In this document: one piece after another, positions 11,514 to 23,933 of the stretch
Position numbering within the stretch: the first letter of the stretch is position 1
Layout: each line of letters starts with the position of its first letter
DNA from: Yamagishiella unicocca
Taxonomy: Eukaryota; Chlorophyta; Chlorophyceae; Chlamydomonadales; Volvocaceae
Length of the DNA stretch: 64,000 nt
NCBI GenBank assembly: GCA_003116995.1
Contig: BDSL01000083.1
Location: forward strand, 188,501-252,500
Direction of reading: 5' to 3'
Program-made: the position numbers and the translations under genes
Notes under the pieces: model-generated
The model's database searches: none
Seen by the model: the letters and a program-made list of their open reading frames with translations, nothing else
What the model was told of the DNA's origin: nothing

Positions 11514-13357
11514 GCAGGGGGTCACGTAGACGCAGTAGGGGGTGGAGGTTTCGGGGGGAGTGAACAGGTGGCGGGAACGTGTGGGTGGCGGGTGGTCAGG
11601 TGGTGGTTTGTTGAGGCAGGGGAGGACTCGTGAGGTCGCCGTAACGTACGGATTTTAGTGTGTGTGAAGAGGGGCGCATAAGGCCCGGCCGTGTATCGAA
11701 TGACTCGCGGCGCCCCCCAAGGGCCGGCCGACCCCGGTATGACGAGGGAGAGGGGTACTGCTGGTCGCAGGACGGCGCGTCGCTTACATTGTTTGCAGCT
11801 GCCCCTGCAGTGTGCTATATGCATAGAGCTAAGAGGGGCGGAGCGAGGATTGTGACGGCCTGGGCAGTGGGCAGTTAAGAGGGGTGACGGTGGGTTCATT
11901 CAGCCTTTGCATGGCACAGGTGGGCCGTCGCGAGCGGGGGAGGGGTGGAGGAGGGCCCTAGCGGCGGATGGCTCGCTGTTGCGTCGTTGTCCCGGGCCAC
12001 ACCTAGGAAGAAAGCTTGCGAATTTATGAGAGTACCGTGTTGGGGTGTGCCTGCCCCAATGGCCCTGGTTGCGAGTGGGATGCAGGGCTGGTGCAGCGCA
12101 CCCTGCCGGTCAACCGTACTAGACGGAAAACCCCCACTGCCCTGAATCACGTACCGTGGCACCGGTCAGTGACGGAAAGAAGACGCAAGGGCCCTATGAT
12201 TGCATGTCCAGCTCGACTCCGACAGAGGAGAGTTGCGTTGGGATGCAGGGCGCCGCCTCCTCGAAGTTCGAAGGTTCGAATGTGTCCTGTCATCTCTCGT
12301 GGGGTGCGGTGCGGTGGTTTGCCGCAAAGCCGCGATGTGTGGACAGCTGTAGGGAGGGGGGGGGTCCTGAAAGGCCGAAAGGGCCGCGCAGCACGCTGAG
12401 TGGTGTGTAGAGCGGGGCAGGGGGCCCTGGAGGGCGCACTGCTGTTGCGGCAGCGGTGTGTGTGTTAGTAGTAGCGTATGGTGTGTCCCCGGAAGATGAT
12501 TCCTTGGCGAGCGTTGATGTCTCGTCAGCAACCGAGGTCAGGCAGTGACGATTGTAACATGTCATTCATGCCAAGTACCCACCTAGGGGACAGTCCACGA
12601 GCCACTGCCATCCTATGAACGGCTCGTCGGCCCGTTCGAACTCAAGGTTGGCTGGCTTGCCAGCGGCGCCGAGGGCTACTACCGGTACCATACACCTAGG
12701 ACCAGGCAGGTGGGTGTTCAGAACGGGTTTGGCTGCGAGGAGTGTCTTAGTTCCCTGGCAGCAGCACAGCCGCGACCAGAATGGCGGCAGTCGGCCCGCG
12801 TCATGCTGCGCCTCACGCCGGACAGCCCTCCCTGGTCCTCACCCTACTGTGCCCCCGGACGGCACCTTGGCTACCCGCGCACCACCCCGGCGACCTGCCT
12901 GGCCCTGACAGCCGGACTACTGCCCCCAATACGACAAGATACCCGGCATTACTACACCTGCACCAGCTGACGTCACAGCAAGGTGGCACCCTGATGCCGT
13001 ACCCGTCGGCCCGCTTGACGGAAGCCTGCTCGCCGCCTTGCCCACCCAGGCACCACCAGCTGATGCTACTAGCTGCCAACAACCCTGCTGCTGCTGGGGC
13101 GGTTCCGAGGGGGGGGGAGGAAGCCGACCGACCGACTAAGCGACACGTGACGCCCCCCGGTTCTTGACACTGCCGTACCGCCGCCGCTCTTCATTGCCAC
13201 ATACACCTCAGGACCGCATCGCGAGCTGCTGCGACTTCATTAGGAGCCAAGGGACCAAACCAGCCTTAGCCTGGCGCTCCCCCACGGGGCCCACGCATTT
13301 CCCCGCTACTCCCCAAATGGCCCACCCCAGTGGCTCGTAGCCGTACAGCCGTACACA
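11514..13357. other. Convergent intergenic region, 3' untranslated sequence
   Basis: Lies between the stop of the MBL-fold gene and the distal end of the ABC transporter transcript. It should contain the roughly 1-kb 3' UTR of the MBL-fold gene. Open frames in it are short, lack splice support, and show no recognisable domain. I see no repeat or RNA gene. Confidence 0.5.
12553..12557 (+). terminator. Putative polyadenylation signal TGTAA, MBL-fold gene
   Basis: TGTAA is the usual chlamydomonad polyadenylation signal. This is the first copy on the plus strand that I found after the stop codon, about 1040 nt downstream. Assignment is by position only. Confidence 0.4.
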
Positions 13358-13362
13358 TTACA
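13358..13362 (-). terminator. Putative polyadenylation signal TGTAA, ABC transporter
   Basis: TTACA on the plus strand, 425 nt beyond the transporter stop codon. The spacing is normal for chlamydomonad 3' UTRs. Confidence 0.45.
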
Positions 13363-13786
13363 CCCATCTAGCCACCTTGCGGTGCTGGCCCCGGTGCCCC
13401 CCTAACATGACGGCACACCAGCGGGCCGCCACCCGCAGCCGCAACCCAGAGCAGGCCCCGGGCCTTCCACGCCGCTGTCTTAAACCCACACCACGCCGCT
13501 GTCTTAAAGTCACACCATCCACACATACCGCACTGCTTTCCTGTTACCTTATAATATAGCGTCTCGCACTGCTCCTCGACGACATCAGCACACGCCGCAC
13601 AAGACACACGCGCCGTCGCAACAGCACCGCACAGCAGACATGAGGCCCAGGGCAGCCAGCACACCCGACATCAAGCTCCTTACTTGGGGTCGGCGTTCTC
13701 GGCTTGCTCGCAGGCGCCACACTATCCAAGGCGCGTTTCCCCGTGTCGAAATCTAGTCCTTAACGACGCAGCAGCCACCAATACCG

Positions 13787-16700
13787 CTACACTTGGTCGT
13801 CGGGGGGGATAGCCAGGTCGGGCACGGGCTGGTAGTCGGGACTGCGCCGCCTCGCACCCGACGGGCTCCGGCCCCGGTTGATGGCTTCCGGACCAAAGCC
13901 CCCGCCGCTGCCGCTGCCCCCGCCTCCGCCACTGCCTCCACCACTGCCGCCTCCGCCGCTGCCGGCGTTGCCCCTGCCGCTCTTACCGCCACCGCCGCTC
14001 TTGCCGCCGCCGCCGCCGCTGCTTCCGGCTGCTGTGCCCCTGGACACCGGGCTGTCGGGGCCGCCACCATTCCGCCTGCGCGCCCGCTGCGCCGCGCTGC
14101 TCGCCTGCGCGGCCGCTGTGGGGCTGTCGGCCTTGTGCTGCATGTAGAGCTCCCGGTGCTGCAGCAGCCGCCGCTCTTGCGCCTCGTGGTCAGCCAGCAG
14201 CGCCCGCGCGGGGGTGGTGTCCCTGCCGCCCGGGGGCGCCGGAGTGGAGGTGCAGGTGGACGCGGAGGAGGAGGTCGGGGAGTCGGCCAGCTGGGGCGAG
14301 GCCCCCGGCGAGCCGCTGCCGCTGCCACCATCGTCACCACCAGCGCCGACAGCGACGAAAGCACCGCGGCTGTGGTACCTGGTGGTAAGGTTCACTGGGG
14401 GGGAGGCGCGACCCTCGGGTGGGGTCATCGGGGAGCCGAAGGCGTCACGCGTCGTCGCCGCCGCCGCCGCAGCGGACAGCGCCGCCGCCGCCGCCGCCGG
14501 CGTGGCGAACGCGGACGCCGAGGTGCCGCTGCCGCCGGGCACTGCGGCGGAGTCCGCCGCACCGCCGTCCCGGCGATCCAGCAGAGCCGTGTGCGGCACA
14601 TGCGGCGCCTGGGCCGCCACCACCGGCGGCGGCACGTACGACCCCTCACCGCGCTGCGGCGGCACCAGCCCATTGCCCGCCCCCGGAACCGTAAGGCCGA
14701 CGCCGCCGTTGGGCTCTCCGCTGCTGCCGCCGCCGCCGCTGCTGCCGTTCTGCGCCGCGGCCCGTTGGCTCTTGACGGCCACCATACGGTCGGGGGAGAT
14801 GAGGCCGGTGGTTTCGGAGGGCTCCTCCAGGTCGCGGTCCTCGTACAGCCGCTCGTCCGCCTCGTCCTCCACGAGGACGCGGGCCCTGGGAGCGATGAGG
14901 GGCGAGGGGGAAGGAGCGGGGCAGGGGGGTGCGGGGGGAGGGAGGGGGGTCTCAGGGAGATTGCAAGGAAAACCCATATACGACACGAAAACCGTTTACA
15001 ACAGACGCCAAGGAGAGGGACTCTGCCGCGGTGGGGGGCTGGACCTAGTTAGTGCGTGCAGCTGGGGGTCTGTGAGGAGGCTGGGGCCAGAGGACGATGG
15101 CTCGCGCTACGGTGAGTCCAGCCTGGCCCACAACACGGAATCACTATGGTCTATACATATCTTAACATTCCCTCAAGGCGGGAGTACTGTGCGTACTGTG
15201 CGGCCATTCAAGGCCCCCACACGCCCCCTCTCCCCTTCTTTTCTCGCGTCACCCGTTCACCGCCTTACCCGCATCCTCGCCCCTCCCCCCCCACACCGAA
15301 ACACGCACCTCCGCGGCGTTGGATTCCGGCTGACGGCTCCGTGGTCGCCGCTCTCACTCATCTCCTCACTCAGGAAGGCTCGCCGCATGAGCCGCGATGG
15401 CACCCGGGGCAGCCCGCCGCCGCCGCCGCCACTACTGCTGCTGCCGCCGCCGCCGCCGCCCACCCCAGTCCCCCGGCTACTCGGCGGCAGCGGCGAGAGC
15501 TGGTCCTCGCGGATCGTAATGCCCAGGAGGCCCTGGCGCGCGGCCGCAGTGAAGTTGGGGTGCGCTGGAGGGTGGTGCGCGCGGTGCAGCGCGGAGTGGC
15601 CGGTGGCGGCGGTGATGCCGCTTGACGAGGAGGCGGCGGCGGCGGCGGGCACGGAGGGGGTGGAGGGCCCGGCCCGCTCCGAGGGCTGGGTGAAGGAGGA
15701 GCTGCCGCCGACCGGGTCGGACAGGGTGCGGTGGCTGACCAGGGCGCCTCCGCTGGAGAGGCCGATGATGGGGGTTGTGTAACCGGCTGTTCGGGGTGGG
15801 GAGGGGGAGAGGAGAGGGGAAATGTGGGCGAAGGCAGGGGGAGGAAGGCAGGGGGAGGAAGGCAGGGGGGGAAGGCAGGGGGAGGAAGGCAGGGGGAGGA
15901 AGGCAGGGGGAGGAAGGCAGGGGGAGGAAGGCAGGGGGAGGAAGGCAGGGCGCGGCGGGTAGGTGCCAGGAGCCAGAACACGTAAGGGGTCGGGCCTAAC
16001 TGGTGGATGGACCGCTCCTGTACGAAAACCAACACCAACTAACACCTCACCCTATCCTTACCAACTCGATTCCACCACCCCGCTCGCCGCCGCATGCCCC
16101 CCCTCGGCCCCCCGGCCGCAGCCCTACCCGTGTCCTGCTGTCGCGACCACATCGCGGCGTACAGCCCCCCCTCCTCCATCAGCTCCGGGTGGCTCCCGCA
16201 CTGGGCCACCTCGCCGCGGTCCAGGACCTGCGGGTGAGGGCCGATGAGGCGTCACGAGGGATGGACAGCAGGCGGGCGGGAGGGTACAGGATGTCACCTG
16301 GTCTCCCCTCCCCTGTCCTGCCTCTCCCCTCCCCGTCCGCTCCCCCTCCTCCGCTCCTCCCCCTTCGCTCCTTCCCCTCCCCCTCCGCCCCTCCCTCCCA
16401 GTTCTCCAGCATGCATCCCAAACCGTCTGTTCTAAACGGTTTTTTCTCGCATCCACGGAACCCTTCCTTGAAACCCTCCCTGCCCACCAAGATGAGGTCC
16501 GCGTCCATGATGGTGGACAGCCGGTGCGCCACGATGACGGTGGTGCAGCGGCTGCGCAGCGTCTGCAGCGACGACTGGATGGCCAGCTCCGTCAGCGAGT
16601 CAAGCGCGGAGGTGGCCTCGTCCAGGATGAGCAGCGAGGGGCGCTTCAGCACGGCGCGGGCGAAGGCCACTCGCTGCTTCTCGCCGCCGCTGAGGCGCAG

Positions 16701-19700
16701 GCCCCGCTCCCCCACGCGGGTGGAGTAGCCCTTCTTGAAGGTGGTCACGATGGACTGGTGCACGTGAGCCACGGCGGCGGCCTCAGTGACCTGCGGCGGT
16801 TGGGGGCCGGGGTTCGAGGGTGGCGGGGCGGGGCGGGTTTGGGGGGAAGGTGTAACTGGCAGGCAGGAAGACCCGTGGATGCGAGAAAAAACCGTTTAGA
16901 ACAGACGTTTTAAGATGCATGCTGGAGAACAGGGGTGAGGATACAAAAGACGAAGGTCACTGGCAGGTGGGTGGGGTGTAAGCGACTTCAAGTTGGGCGC
17001 ATTCTTCGAGCCCCGTTCCGATTCATTTGGGATCCGTTGCCCTTAGGGACAGCTTGGTGAAGGTGAAAGCACCAGACTGGTTATACACCCTGCGTTGGGA
17101 AACACCCAAACCCGGCCCCACCCGGGGCCCGACCCCCGCACCTCCTCGTCCGTGGCGTCCGTTCTGCCGTACCGAATGTTGTACATGACGGTATCGTTGA
17201 ACATAACCGTGTCCTGCGGCACTACCGCCACTGCTCGCCGGAGGGACTCCTGCGTGGGGAGGGGGCCGGGGAGGGTGGTAGTTGGGAGGGTGGTGGTTGG
17301 GAGGGTGGTGGTTGGGAGGGTGGCGGTTGGGAGGGTGGTGGTTGGGAGGGTGGTGGTTGGGAGGGTGGCGGTTGGGAGGGTGGTGGTTGGGAGGGTGGCG
17401 GCGGTAGCAGTCGTAGCGGTGAGGCGCAAAGAGAGGGGCCGTGTGCTGGTTCTTGGCCCCAGAGGGCGGATACAAGAGACAGCCAAGCTGGCATCGCTAG
17501 GCATTGCTGAAGGGTGGAGGACGCGATAGGTCATGTGATAGGAGGAGCTGCGGTGCGTGACTCGATAGCGTTGGGAACAACAGCGCCGCAGGCCAACGCA
17601 TTCGACCGCGTGTCGCCGTTTGCTGCCTGACGCCGATGCAGAGCCCCCCACCGACCCACCGACCCACGCACCTCTGCTCCGTCTCCCTGCCGCTGATCTC
17701 CTCCGGACCATCACCTTCATCGCCCTTGGTTCGCCGGCCGTGCATTCACGGACTATCCTACGACCTTCAGCTTTCGTATCCCCAACCCAGTTCCCGTATC
17801 CCGTCTCCTCGCCTGCTAGCCTTGCCCCCCTGTCCCGCATCTTCACGCCCCATATTTTCTCACTTCCTCCTTCCGTCATACAGGCCTCCGCCGTACAACG
17901 CCGTACAACGCCGTACCAGCCCGCGTCCCCGTCTCCCCGTATATCCGTCCTCCCCTTTCCTGCCTCCGCCTCTTTCGCCGCGCCGCTGGGGCCTCTTCGT
18001 TGCTTTGACCCCTGTCCACCCGCTCCGCGCCTGGATGTTGTTCCTAACGCCCCCTGCTGCCCCTTGCCCGCATGCTTCGCGTCGACCGCCTTCCCCACCC
18101 GCTCTGGGCCCTGGTCAGGTGAGTTCCGCCGCTGGGTTGGGCCTCTGTTCTGGTAGTTTTTTGCTAGTCGTTGCGTTCTTGTCTGCGGGCGTCGGGACCT
18201 GCGTCTGGGCTTTCGCGTCCCCCATGGCGGCGCGGCGCGGCTTCGGCCTCCTCTCCTGGACGACCGCGGACCTTCTCTGGTAATGACTGGCTTCCTCACG
18301 CATCTGGTCGGTATTCGGGCGGGTCGGGACTGGGACTCCGACTAGGACTGGGACTGGGACCGGACCGCGATGTCCGCTCTCCCATAGCGCACCAACTCCC
18401 ACAGTTCTCCTGCTAGCGCCCAAAACCGATTCTGCGAAAAGTTTACGTGCGTCGCGCGGGGTCCTCGCTTCCTTTCGTCTCGCCGTAGCCGATATAGCTT
18501 AGCCGCCAAAGGTCATATTACGACCTTCGGCTTTCGTATCCCCAACCCAGTTCTCCCGCATGCATCTCAAAACTTCTGTTTTAAACGATTTTTTCGGACA
18601 TCCACGGGTTTCCCTCGAACCCCCCGCACCTGCGTCACCGTCCTGATGTCCTGTCCGTCCAGCAGCACCCTGCCCGACAGCGGGTCGTAGAAGCGCAGCA
18701 GCAGCCGCAGGATGGTTGACTTGCCGCTGCCGGTGGCGCCAACCACAGCCAGGGTCTTGCCACCTGCGCAGGTGAGGGCGGCGCAGGGGGGCAGGGCCCG
18801 GGCGAGTCGGTCCGAAGGGGGGGTGACCATGAGGGGGGTGCCAGGAACAACAGCAGCCGACAGCAAGCCACCCCCAACACGCCGGCCTCTCCCCGCCATC
18901 CGCCCGCCCACCCGCCCCACCTGGCACTGTGAAAGACACCCCCTTGAGCACCGGCGCCGACGTGGGTGAGTAGCCGAACACCACGCGGTCGAAGTCCACC
19001 TGCGCCGCCGCCACCGCCAGCGAGCCCGAGCCGTCCTGGTCCCGCACCGAGGGCTCCGTGTCCAGCAGCTCGAACATGTTCTCCATGTCGATGAGCGCCT
19101 TCTGGACCTGGGGTCGGCAGGGGAGGGGAGGGGACAGGGGGACAGGGAGGCAAGTACGGCAGTTGGGGGTGTAAAACACACGAGGTAGGTTGAGGCGTAC
19201 ATGGCAGCCAGCCCCGGCGTCACTTCACACCAATGAACATATCCCCTCCAGGTCCCACGGCCCCATTCAACTCCCAGCAGCCAGCTCCGAAACCCATTCT
19301 GATACGGGGTGTGGGGAGGGATCATCACGTCGCGCCTATGCCCCCTGCCCTCCGCCCCTTCGCCTCGCCACCCCGAATCCGCCCCGCCCCCTCCGTCGTC
19401 TCCGCCCTTTCTTCCTCCCTATCTTACCCACCCAAGCCCCCACCCACCCAGCCGTCCAGCCGCCCCCACCTGTCTGTAGTACGAGCCGAAGAAGGTGAGC
19501 GGCACGTACAGCTGGTTCATCATCGTCACGAAGAGCACCGCATCGCCCACCGTGAGGCTCGATCGCACAACCCCCCGCACGCACACCACGATGCCGGCAG
19601 CCAGGCCCAGCCACACCACGGAGGCCTGCGTGATGGAGAGCATCGCCAGGAAGGCCATCTGCCAGTACTCAGCGGCCTGGGGCGGGGGGGGAGGCGGGAC

Positions 19701-22700
19701 GGAGGTTGGCGGGGGGGGAGGGCACTAAGGACCGGGGTAGGAAAGGGGAGGTAGGTGCGGAGGAAGGGGGGGTGCGAAAGCGAGGCCGGGCGTACGAGGT
19801 ACCGGTATCTGCGCGAGGTTGTGTGTTTGGAGGGGCCCCGCGGCCCCTTGGGCGTACTCCGCCTAGGGTCCTAGGGTTTTAGGGCAGGTGGCGCGTGGCA
19901 GGACGTGGGTGGTGGTATGAGGGGAGGGAGGTGATTTGGGCGGGGCCCTCCGCACGGCCCACCTGGTACTGCCGAGTGGCGCTGTCGTACCCCGCCAGCT
20001 CGAACTTCTCGTTGCAAAAGTACTTTACTGTCTCATAGTTGAGCAGCATGTCGGTCGCGCGGCCCTCCCTGGCGTTGTCCAGTGCGTTCATGCGCTTGCG
20101 GATCACCCCGCGGCGCTCCGTGATGATGACCGTCAGGGGCACGTAGGAGGCCACCTGGCGGGGGGGAGAAGACCGGGTTACAGTTACACGACACAGGAGG
20201 CGGATGAGGGGGGGCCGAGAAGACCCGGTTACACGACGTCAGACAGGGGCTGCGGAGTGGGGTCTACAGCACCTACACGGCGAGGCCGGAACGGCCGGAC
20301 CCATGTACCCACGGCCCCGGTGCCCCCCTGAGCTGGTGCCTCCCCGTGCTGACGTCGCCCTGGGGCTGAGTAAGCCCTTACTCAGCGGGTGATGTATGGT
20401 TGCCGAGGCAAGCACCGTGCGGGCTGGCTGGCTGCAGCCCCCGGACACCTCCCCACCCACCCACCCACCGACCGACCCACCGTCACGAACACGATGACTG
20501 CCGCCCAGGGCTGCATCTTGAGCGCCAGGTAGGTGCAGGCCACCACGATGTCGATCAGCTGGGGCACCACGTTGAACAGCACGATGGACACAGTGTCCTG
20601 AGGGGGGGGAGAAGACAAGGGGAGGAAGGGAAGGGCGGGGAAGGGCCGAGGAGCAAGTGTCAGGGGCAAGGGCAACAGTGGCAAGTCACTCCTCAGACCT
20701 CGCTCCCGCCCCCTATTGCCTCCCATTCCCACTAGCTCACCATCCCCACACATACCTGCATCCGCGTTGCCCGCATCCTGTATTCACCCGCGCCCCTGCC
20801 CCTGCTCCTGGGCCTGTCCCTGCCCCTGGGCCCCGTCCGTGCCCCGCCCCCGCCCACCTGTATGCTGCTCGTCCCCCTGTCCAAGATGCGCATGATCTGC
20901 CCCGTCTTGCGGTGCAGGTGGAATGCGTGGTCCAGGTCCAGCAGGTGGCCGAACACGTCCAGGGAGATGCGGCGGAAGGCGGCCTGGGTGATGGGGATCC
21001 AGACCAGGTCGCGCATGTTGGCAAGGAGGCCCTCCATGCCGCTGCCGCCCTGGGGGGAGGGGTAAGGGAGAGGAACAACGGGGGGGATCGGGGAGGGGTT
21101 GTGGACGGTAAGGGGACGGAACGGCGGGGAGGAGGTGCCGGGGGTGTTGGAGGAGGCTGGAGATGGTCGTACCGGTACCGTGGACGGGTCAAGGGGCAAG
21201 CTATGTATGGTATGGATGCGTTGAGCAAAGACGAGGGGGTGGTTGGCCAGCCGCCGTACTTTCATCTTATGGGCTATACCCCACGGCCGCGCGTCAAGTG
21301 CCCTTGCCGCCGTCCAGCCAGAACACGCTGGCGCAGCCCCACTGAGTCGCTCCGCCACCTGCTCCAACGCCCCCCTTCCCCCCTCCCCCCCGGTTTTTAT
21401 ACATCCCCCCCGGTCCCCTGCTAGCTGCTGACGCTGCTGACTCACCCGCAGGAAATAGAAGCCCAGGTAGGCGAATACCCAGGGGTAGAAGACGCCCCAG
21501 AAGGTGACCTGCTGGGCAGCCTGGGGGGCGGGAGGGTGTGGTGTCCGTGGGCTCAGGGGCTTCCCGAGGCGGGTTTTGTCCCCGGGGGGAAATGATGGGG
21601 GTGCTGGTCAGGATATGCTGATTGACTCTTGGGCGGATACCACTTCCGCGGCAACCCACATAGGGTGTGTGTCGACGTGACGCCCCTATTGGGCTCTGAA
21701 CCGCCCCTGGGACCCACTCCCCTGCCATGTCAACACTGTTGGGCTGAGAGGCCCCCACGTACCCCTGCCACGTCACCTGGCCGCCGCGAGCACCAGCTGC
21801 ACTTCACGCAGCTCACCACCGCCCGCAGCAGCACCCCTGCGCCCAGCCAACTACGACACCTGCCCGGCCCCTTCCGCCCACCCCTCCACCCCTGGCTCCA
21901 ATTGCCTCCCGGCTGCTCCAGCCTCCCCCCACGGCTGACCTTACGACCTTCGGCTTTAGTATCCCCAACCCAGTTCTCCAGCATGCATCTCCAAACGTCC
22001 GTTCTAAACGGTTTTTTCGGGCATCCACGGGTTTTCCTCGAACCCCCCACGGCTGACCACGTCGCACCATAACACGTTCCCTCCGTCCTTCTTCCTCTGC
22101 CTACCCCTCGACAAAACCCTCTTTTCCCCCTTCCTCCTCCCACCTTGATCACCCCGTACGCCGCCGCCAGCACCCTCCCGTGCGTTTCTGCATCCGCCGC
22201 CGCCGCTGCCGCCGCCGCCGCGGCCACCTCCAGAACCCCCCCGCCGCCGCCGCTGCTCCCGGCCGCCGCAGTCGTCGTCGCCGTCATCGCCGCACTCGCC
22301 AGCGCCTTGGCCGCCTCCACCAGGCTTCCAGCATCCGCCTCCTGCGCCGCCGCCCCGCTGAGCTCGTCCACCATGTTCTTGAACAGCACCGGCACCGCCA
22401 AGTTGACGCAGCGCTCCCCCACCACCAGGATGAAGCAGGCCACCAGCCGCAGCCGCAGCGGCCGGCTCTCGGGCCACACGTAGCGGAAGGCGCGGGCGGT
22501 GCGCTGGGCGCGCGAGGAGCTGGGCTTCTTCGCCTTCTTGCCGTCCTTGGCCTTCTCTTTCTCGGTCTGGTGGCAGCGGGGAGGGAAGCGGGTGGCAAGG
22601 GGGAGGGACGCGGGGGCATGGTCGCCAGTGGACTGGCAGACCCCGGGACAGCGCCACCCTAGGGGCGGCCGCACCGCCGTGAGCTGCCTCGGCCCCCTCG

Positions 22701-23933
22701 AGCTCGTGACAGCTCGCCGCCTCCACCACCTCGACACCGGCGCACCATCCGGCATACCTCAGGTCACCCCCCCTCCCTCCCTACACGGGTTTTCCTTGCA
22801 ACCCCCCAACTACACGGGTTTTCCTTTCAACCCGCCCCTCCCTCCCTCCCCGCTGGTGCCCCTCCGCTCCCTGCGCCCGCGCCGCACCCTGTTGAACAGC
22901 GGCTCCTCCAGCTCCGAGATGGGCAGTGAGGCCATGTGGCCGTACAGCGCCTCAGCCATACACACGAACAGCAGCACACCCAGCTCCACGGTGTGCAGGG
23001 ACACGCTGGGGGGGGGGTCGGGGGAAGAAGACGTGACGGAGGGTTACATAAGGGAATCCGCGAATCCACGGCCGACAAACCGAGGGACAAACGTGAAGGG
23101 GGAAGGGGGACCGGAGTGCAGCGCGGGAGAGTGGGAAAGACGAGGCGCGGGGGCGGGTCCGGCATGCGTACAGCTGGGCGGAGGCGCACGCTGCGGCGGA
23201 GGCGAATGCGGACGCTAGGGTTGCGCTGTTTAGGTTCCATCATTTACGCCTCCATCATTTACGAAGCGGGCATATGCCGAGTTGGGGAGTTCAGTTGTAG
23301 ATGCCCCTCATCCAACCCTAATACAGTACTCGCTTGCCCGCGCCTGGGAAGCACCCATTTCCCACGGGCGGGTAACCCACAACCGTATTATTCACGGAGC
23401 CTCACCCTGCGATGCGGTCGTCGTGGTTGAAATCCTGCGATGCGTCGTGCAGGCAGTCTGTTGCCATCTGCAGCCCCACCACCATGAGCGACACCAGTAC
23501 CACCGGCAGCAGGGACACGCTCGCCTGGCGTGACCATACGACCATCATGGCCACCTGCAAGGCAACGCCGCAAAACGCATGTCCATGATGGATTTCGGAC
23601 AGGGTTTGCAAACTAATTGCGATGAGGCCGTGAACGCTTTGACTGCATGACACGTCTACCTACCGCCGTCAGGCCCCAAAGGATTCCTGTAGACACCAGC
23701 TGTGCATCGTACATGGCCAGCATAAATCGTCCTTGGATCGCTCGCCATGCGCCCATGCCAGCTTGGCCGAGAGTCACAATGACGAAGCTTCCGATGCGTA
23801 TTTTCTTTAGGCTGAACAGCCGCCGCTCCCTCTGAGCATCTGACTCTGACGGGCCGATGGCGTAGAAAAGAAGGAGCAGCGCCGTGGTACATAGGCCCAC
23901 AACGCTTGCCCCCAAGACGGTAGCGACGGTCAT
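13787..23933 (-). CDS. HMT1: HMT1/ABCB6-type half-size ABC transporter with long C-terminal tail
   Basis: Sixteen exons: 23664-23933, 23406-23554, 22888-23005, 22144-22566, 21446-21520, 20858-21049, 20481-20597, 19963-20154, 19470-19676, 18921-19107, 18630-18763, 17142-17249, 16488-16790, 16128-16227, 15309-15786, 13787-14885; 1383 aa. An N-terminal hydrophobic TMD0 (residues 1-180) and an Ala/Gly-rich linker precede a six-helix domain (about 320-580). The nucleotide-binding domain has Walker [10 protein letters not shown] (about 652), Q-loop [20 protein letters not shown], signature [14 protein letters not shown] (about 757), Walker [13 protein letters not shown] and H-loop VAHRLST. TMD0 plus this Q-loop point to the HMT1/ABCB6 family (heavy-metal-thiol or porphyrin transport, vacuolar, endosomal or mitochondrial membrane) rather than plain ATM1. 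Exons 15-16 add about 525 Ser/Gly/Ala-rich residues after the domain, absent from usual members of about 800-850 aa. Four or more retroelement tails sit in its introns. Confidence 0.92.
15830..15950. repeat. 14-bp minisatellite in the pyrimidine tract before a 3' splice site
   Basis: About eight copies of a 14-bp unit (gaaggcagggggag, with small changes). On the transporter transcript the array is CCTTCCTCCCCCTGCC-like and lies 45-165 nt upstream of exon 15 (start 15786), so it makes up much of the polypyrimidine region. Confidence 0.9.
16400..16473 (+). mobile_element. Family A retroelement tail, about 74 bp
   Basis: Runs CAGTTCTCCAGCATGCAT through CATCCACGG to TTCCTTGAAA, ending 15 nt from the 5' splice site of transporter exon 13 (16488). 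It occupies about a quarter of a 260-bp intron. The flanks are CCCTCC-type, so a duplication is suggestive only. Confidence 0.7.
16864..16958 (-). mobile_element. Family A retroelement tail, 95 bp, with 9-bp direct repeats
   Basis: Inserted in the transporter intron between exons 12 and 13. The direct repeat ACTGGCAGG occurs at 16855-16863 and 16959-16967. This is the one clear copy not inserted at a G/C-run: its fixed end stops at GGGTCTT and then joins CCTGCC. Confidence 0.75.
17281..17400. repeat. 15-bp minisatellite, eight copies, beside a 3' splice site
   Basis: Eight units of 15 bp (gttgggagggtggtg with one- or two-base variants), 32 nt upstream of transporter exon 12 (start 17249) on the transcript strand, where it reads CACCACCCTCCCAAC. 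It supplies the pyrimidine-rich region of the long intron between exons 11 and 12. Confidence 0.95.
17731..17796 (+). mobile_element. Composite of family B end and family A distal end
   Basis: GGCCGTGCATTCACGGACTA (a diverged family B tail) is followed without a gap by TACGACCTTCAGCTTTCG and CCCCAACCCAG (the distal part of family A). It shows the two families next to each other, either by nested insertion or as parts of one longer parent element. Confidence 0.55.
18518..18619 (+). mobile_element. Family A retroelement tail, about 102 bp
   Basis: TTACGACCTTCGGCTTTCG to TTTCCCTCGAA, then CCCCCC. It ends only about 11 nt from the end of transporter exon 11 (18630), so on the transcript the intron begins GTGCGGGGGG and goes directly into the element. 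No convincing direct repeat on the far side. Confidence 0.75.
20161..20245 (+). mobile_element. Family D intronic repeat, two tandem copies
   Basis: Two related segments, each GAGAAGACC(C)GG then GTTACACGACA/G, adjacent to the 3' splice site of transporter exon 8 (start 20154). The same sequence in the opposite orientation occurs at about 34530-34560 and 35195-35225 in TRA1 introns (CGTGTAACCGGGTCTTCTC). Insertion beside G-runs is shared with families A and B. Confidence 0.6.
21941..22042 (+). mobile_element. Family A retroelement tail, 102 bp, with 16-bp direct repeats
   Basis: The clearest insertion. TTACGACCTTCGGC to TTTTCCTCGAA is bracketed by perfect copies of CCCCCCACGGCTGACC at 21925-21940 and 22043-22058. 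It lies in the transporter intron between exons 4 and 5. It has the longest duplication and full observed length, and serves here as the reference copy. Confidence 0.85.
22784..22830 (+). mobile_element. Family C tail, two close copies
   Basis: CACGGGTTTTCCTTGCAA then CCCCCC, and CACGGGTTTTCCTTTCAA then CCCGCCC, separated by 11 bp, in the transporter intron after exon 3. It resembles the terminal 20 bp of family A. Related copies are at about 14955-14985 and 55470-55488. Confidence 0.6.

Noticed and set aside
13793..15782. Long plus-strand open frames opposite the transporter's last exons
   Set aside because: They are GC-driven antisense shadows of low-complexity Gly/Ser/Ala codons. They cross known splice sites and contain no recognisable domain.
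17500..18500. A separate gene inside the long transporter intron 11
   Set aside because: Plus-strand frames here are Ser/Pro-rich, lack a plausible start context or domain, and overlap the retroelement remnants at 17731-17796.
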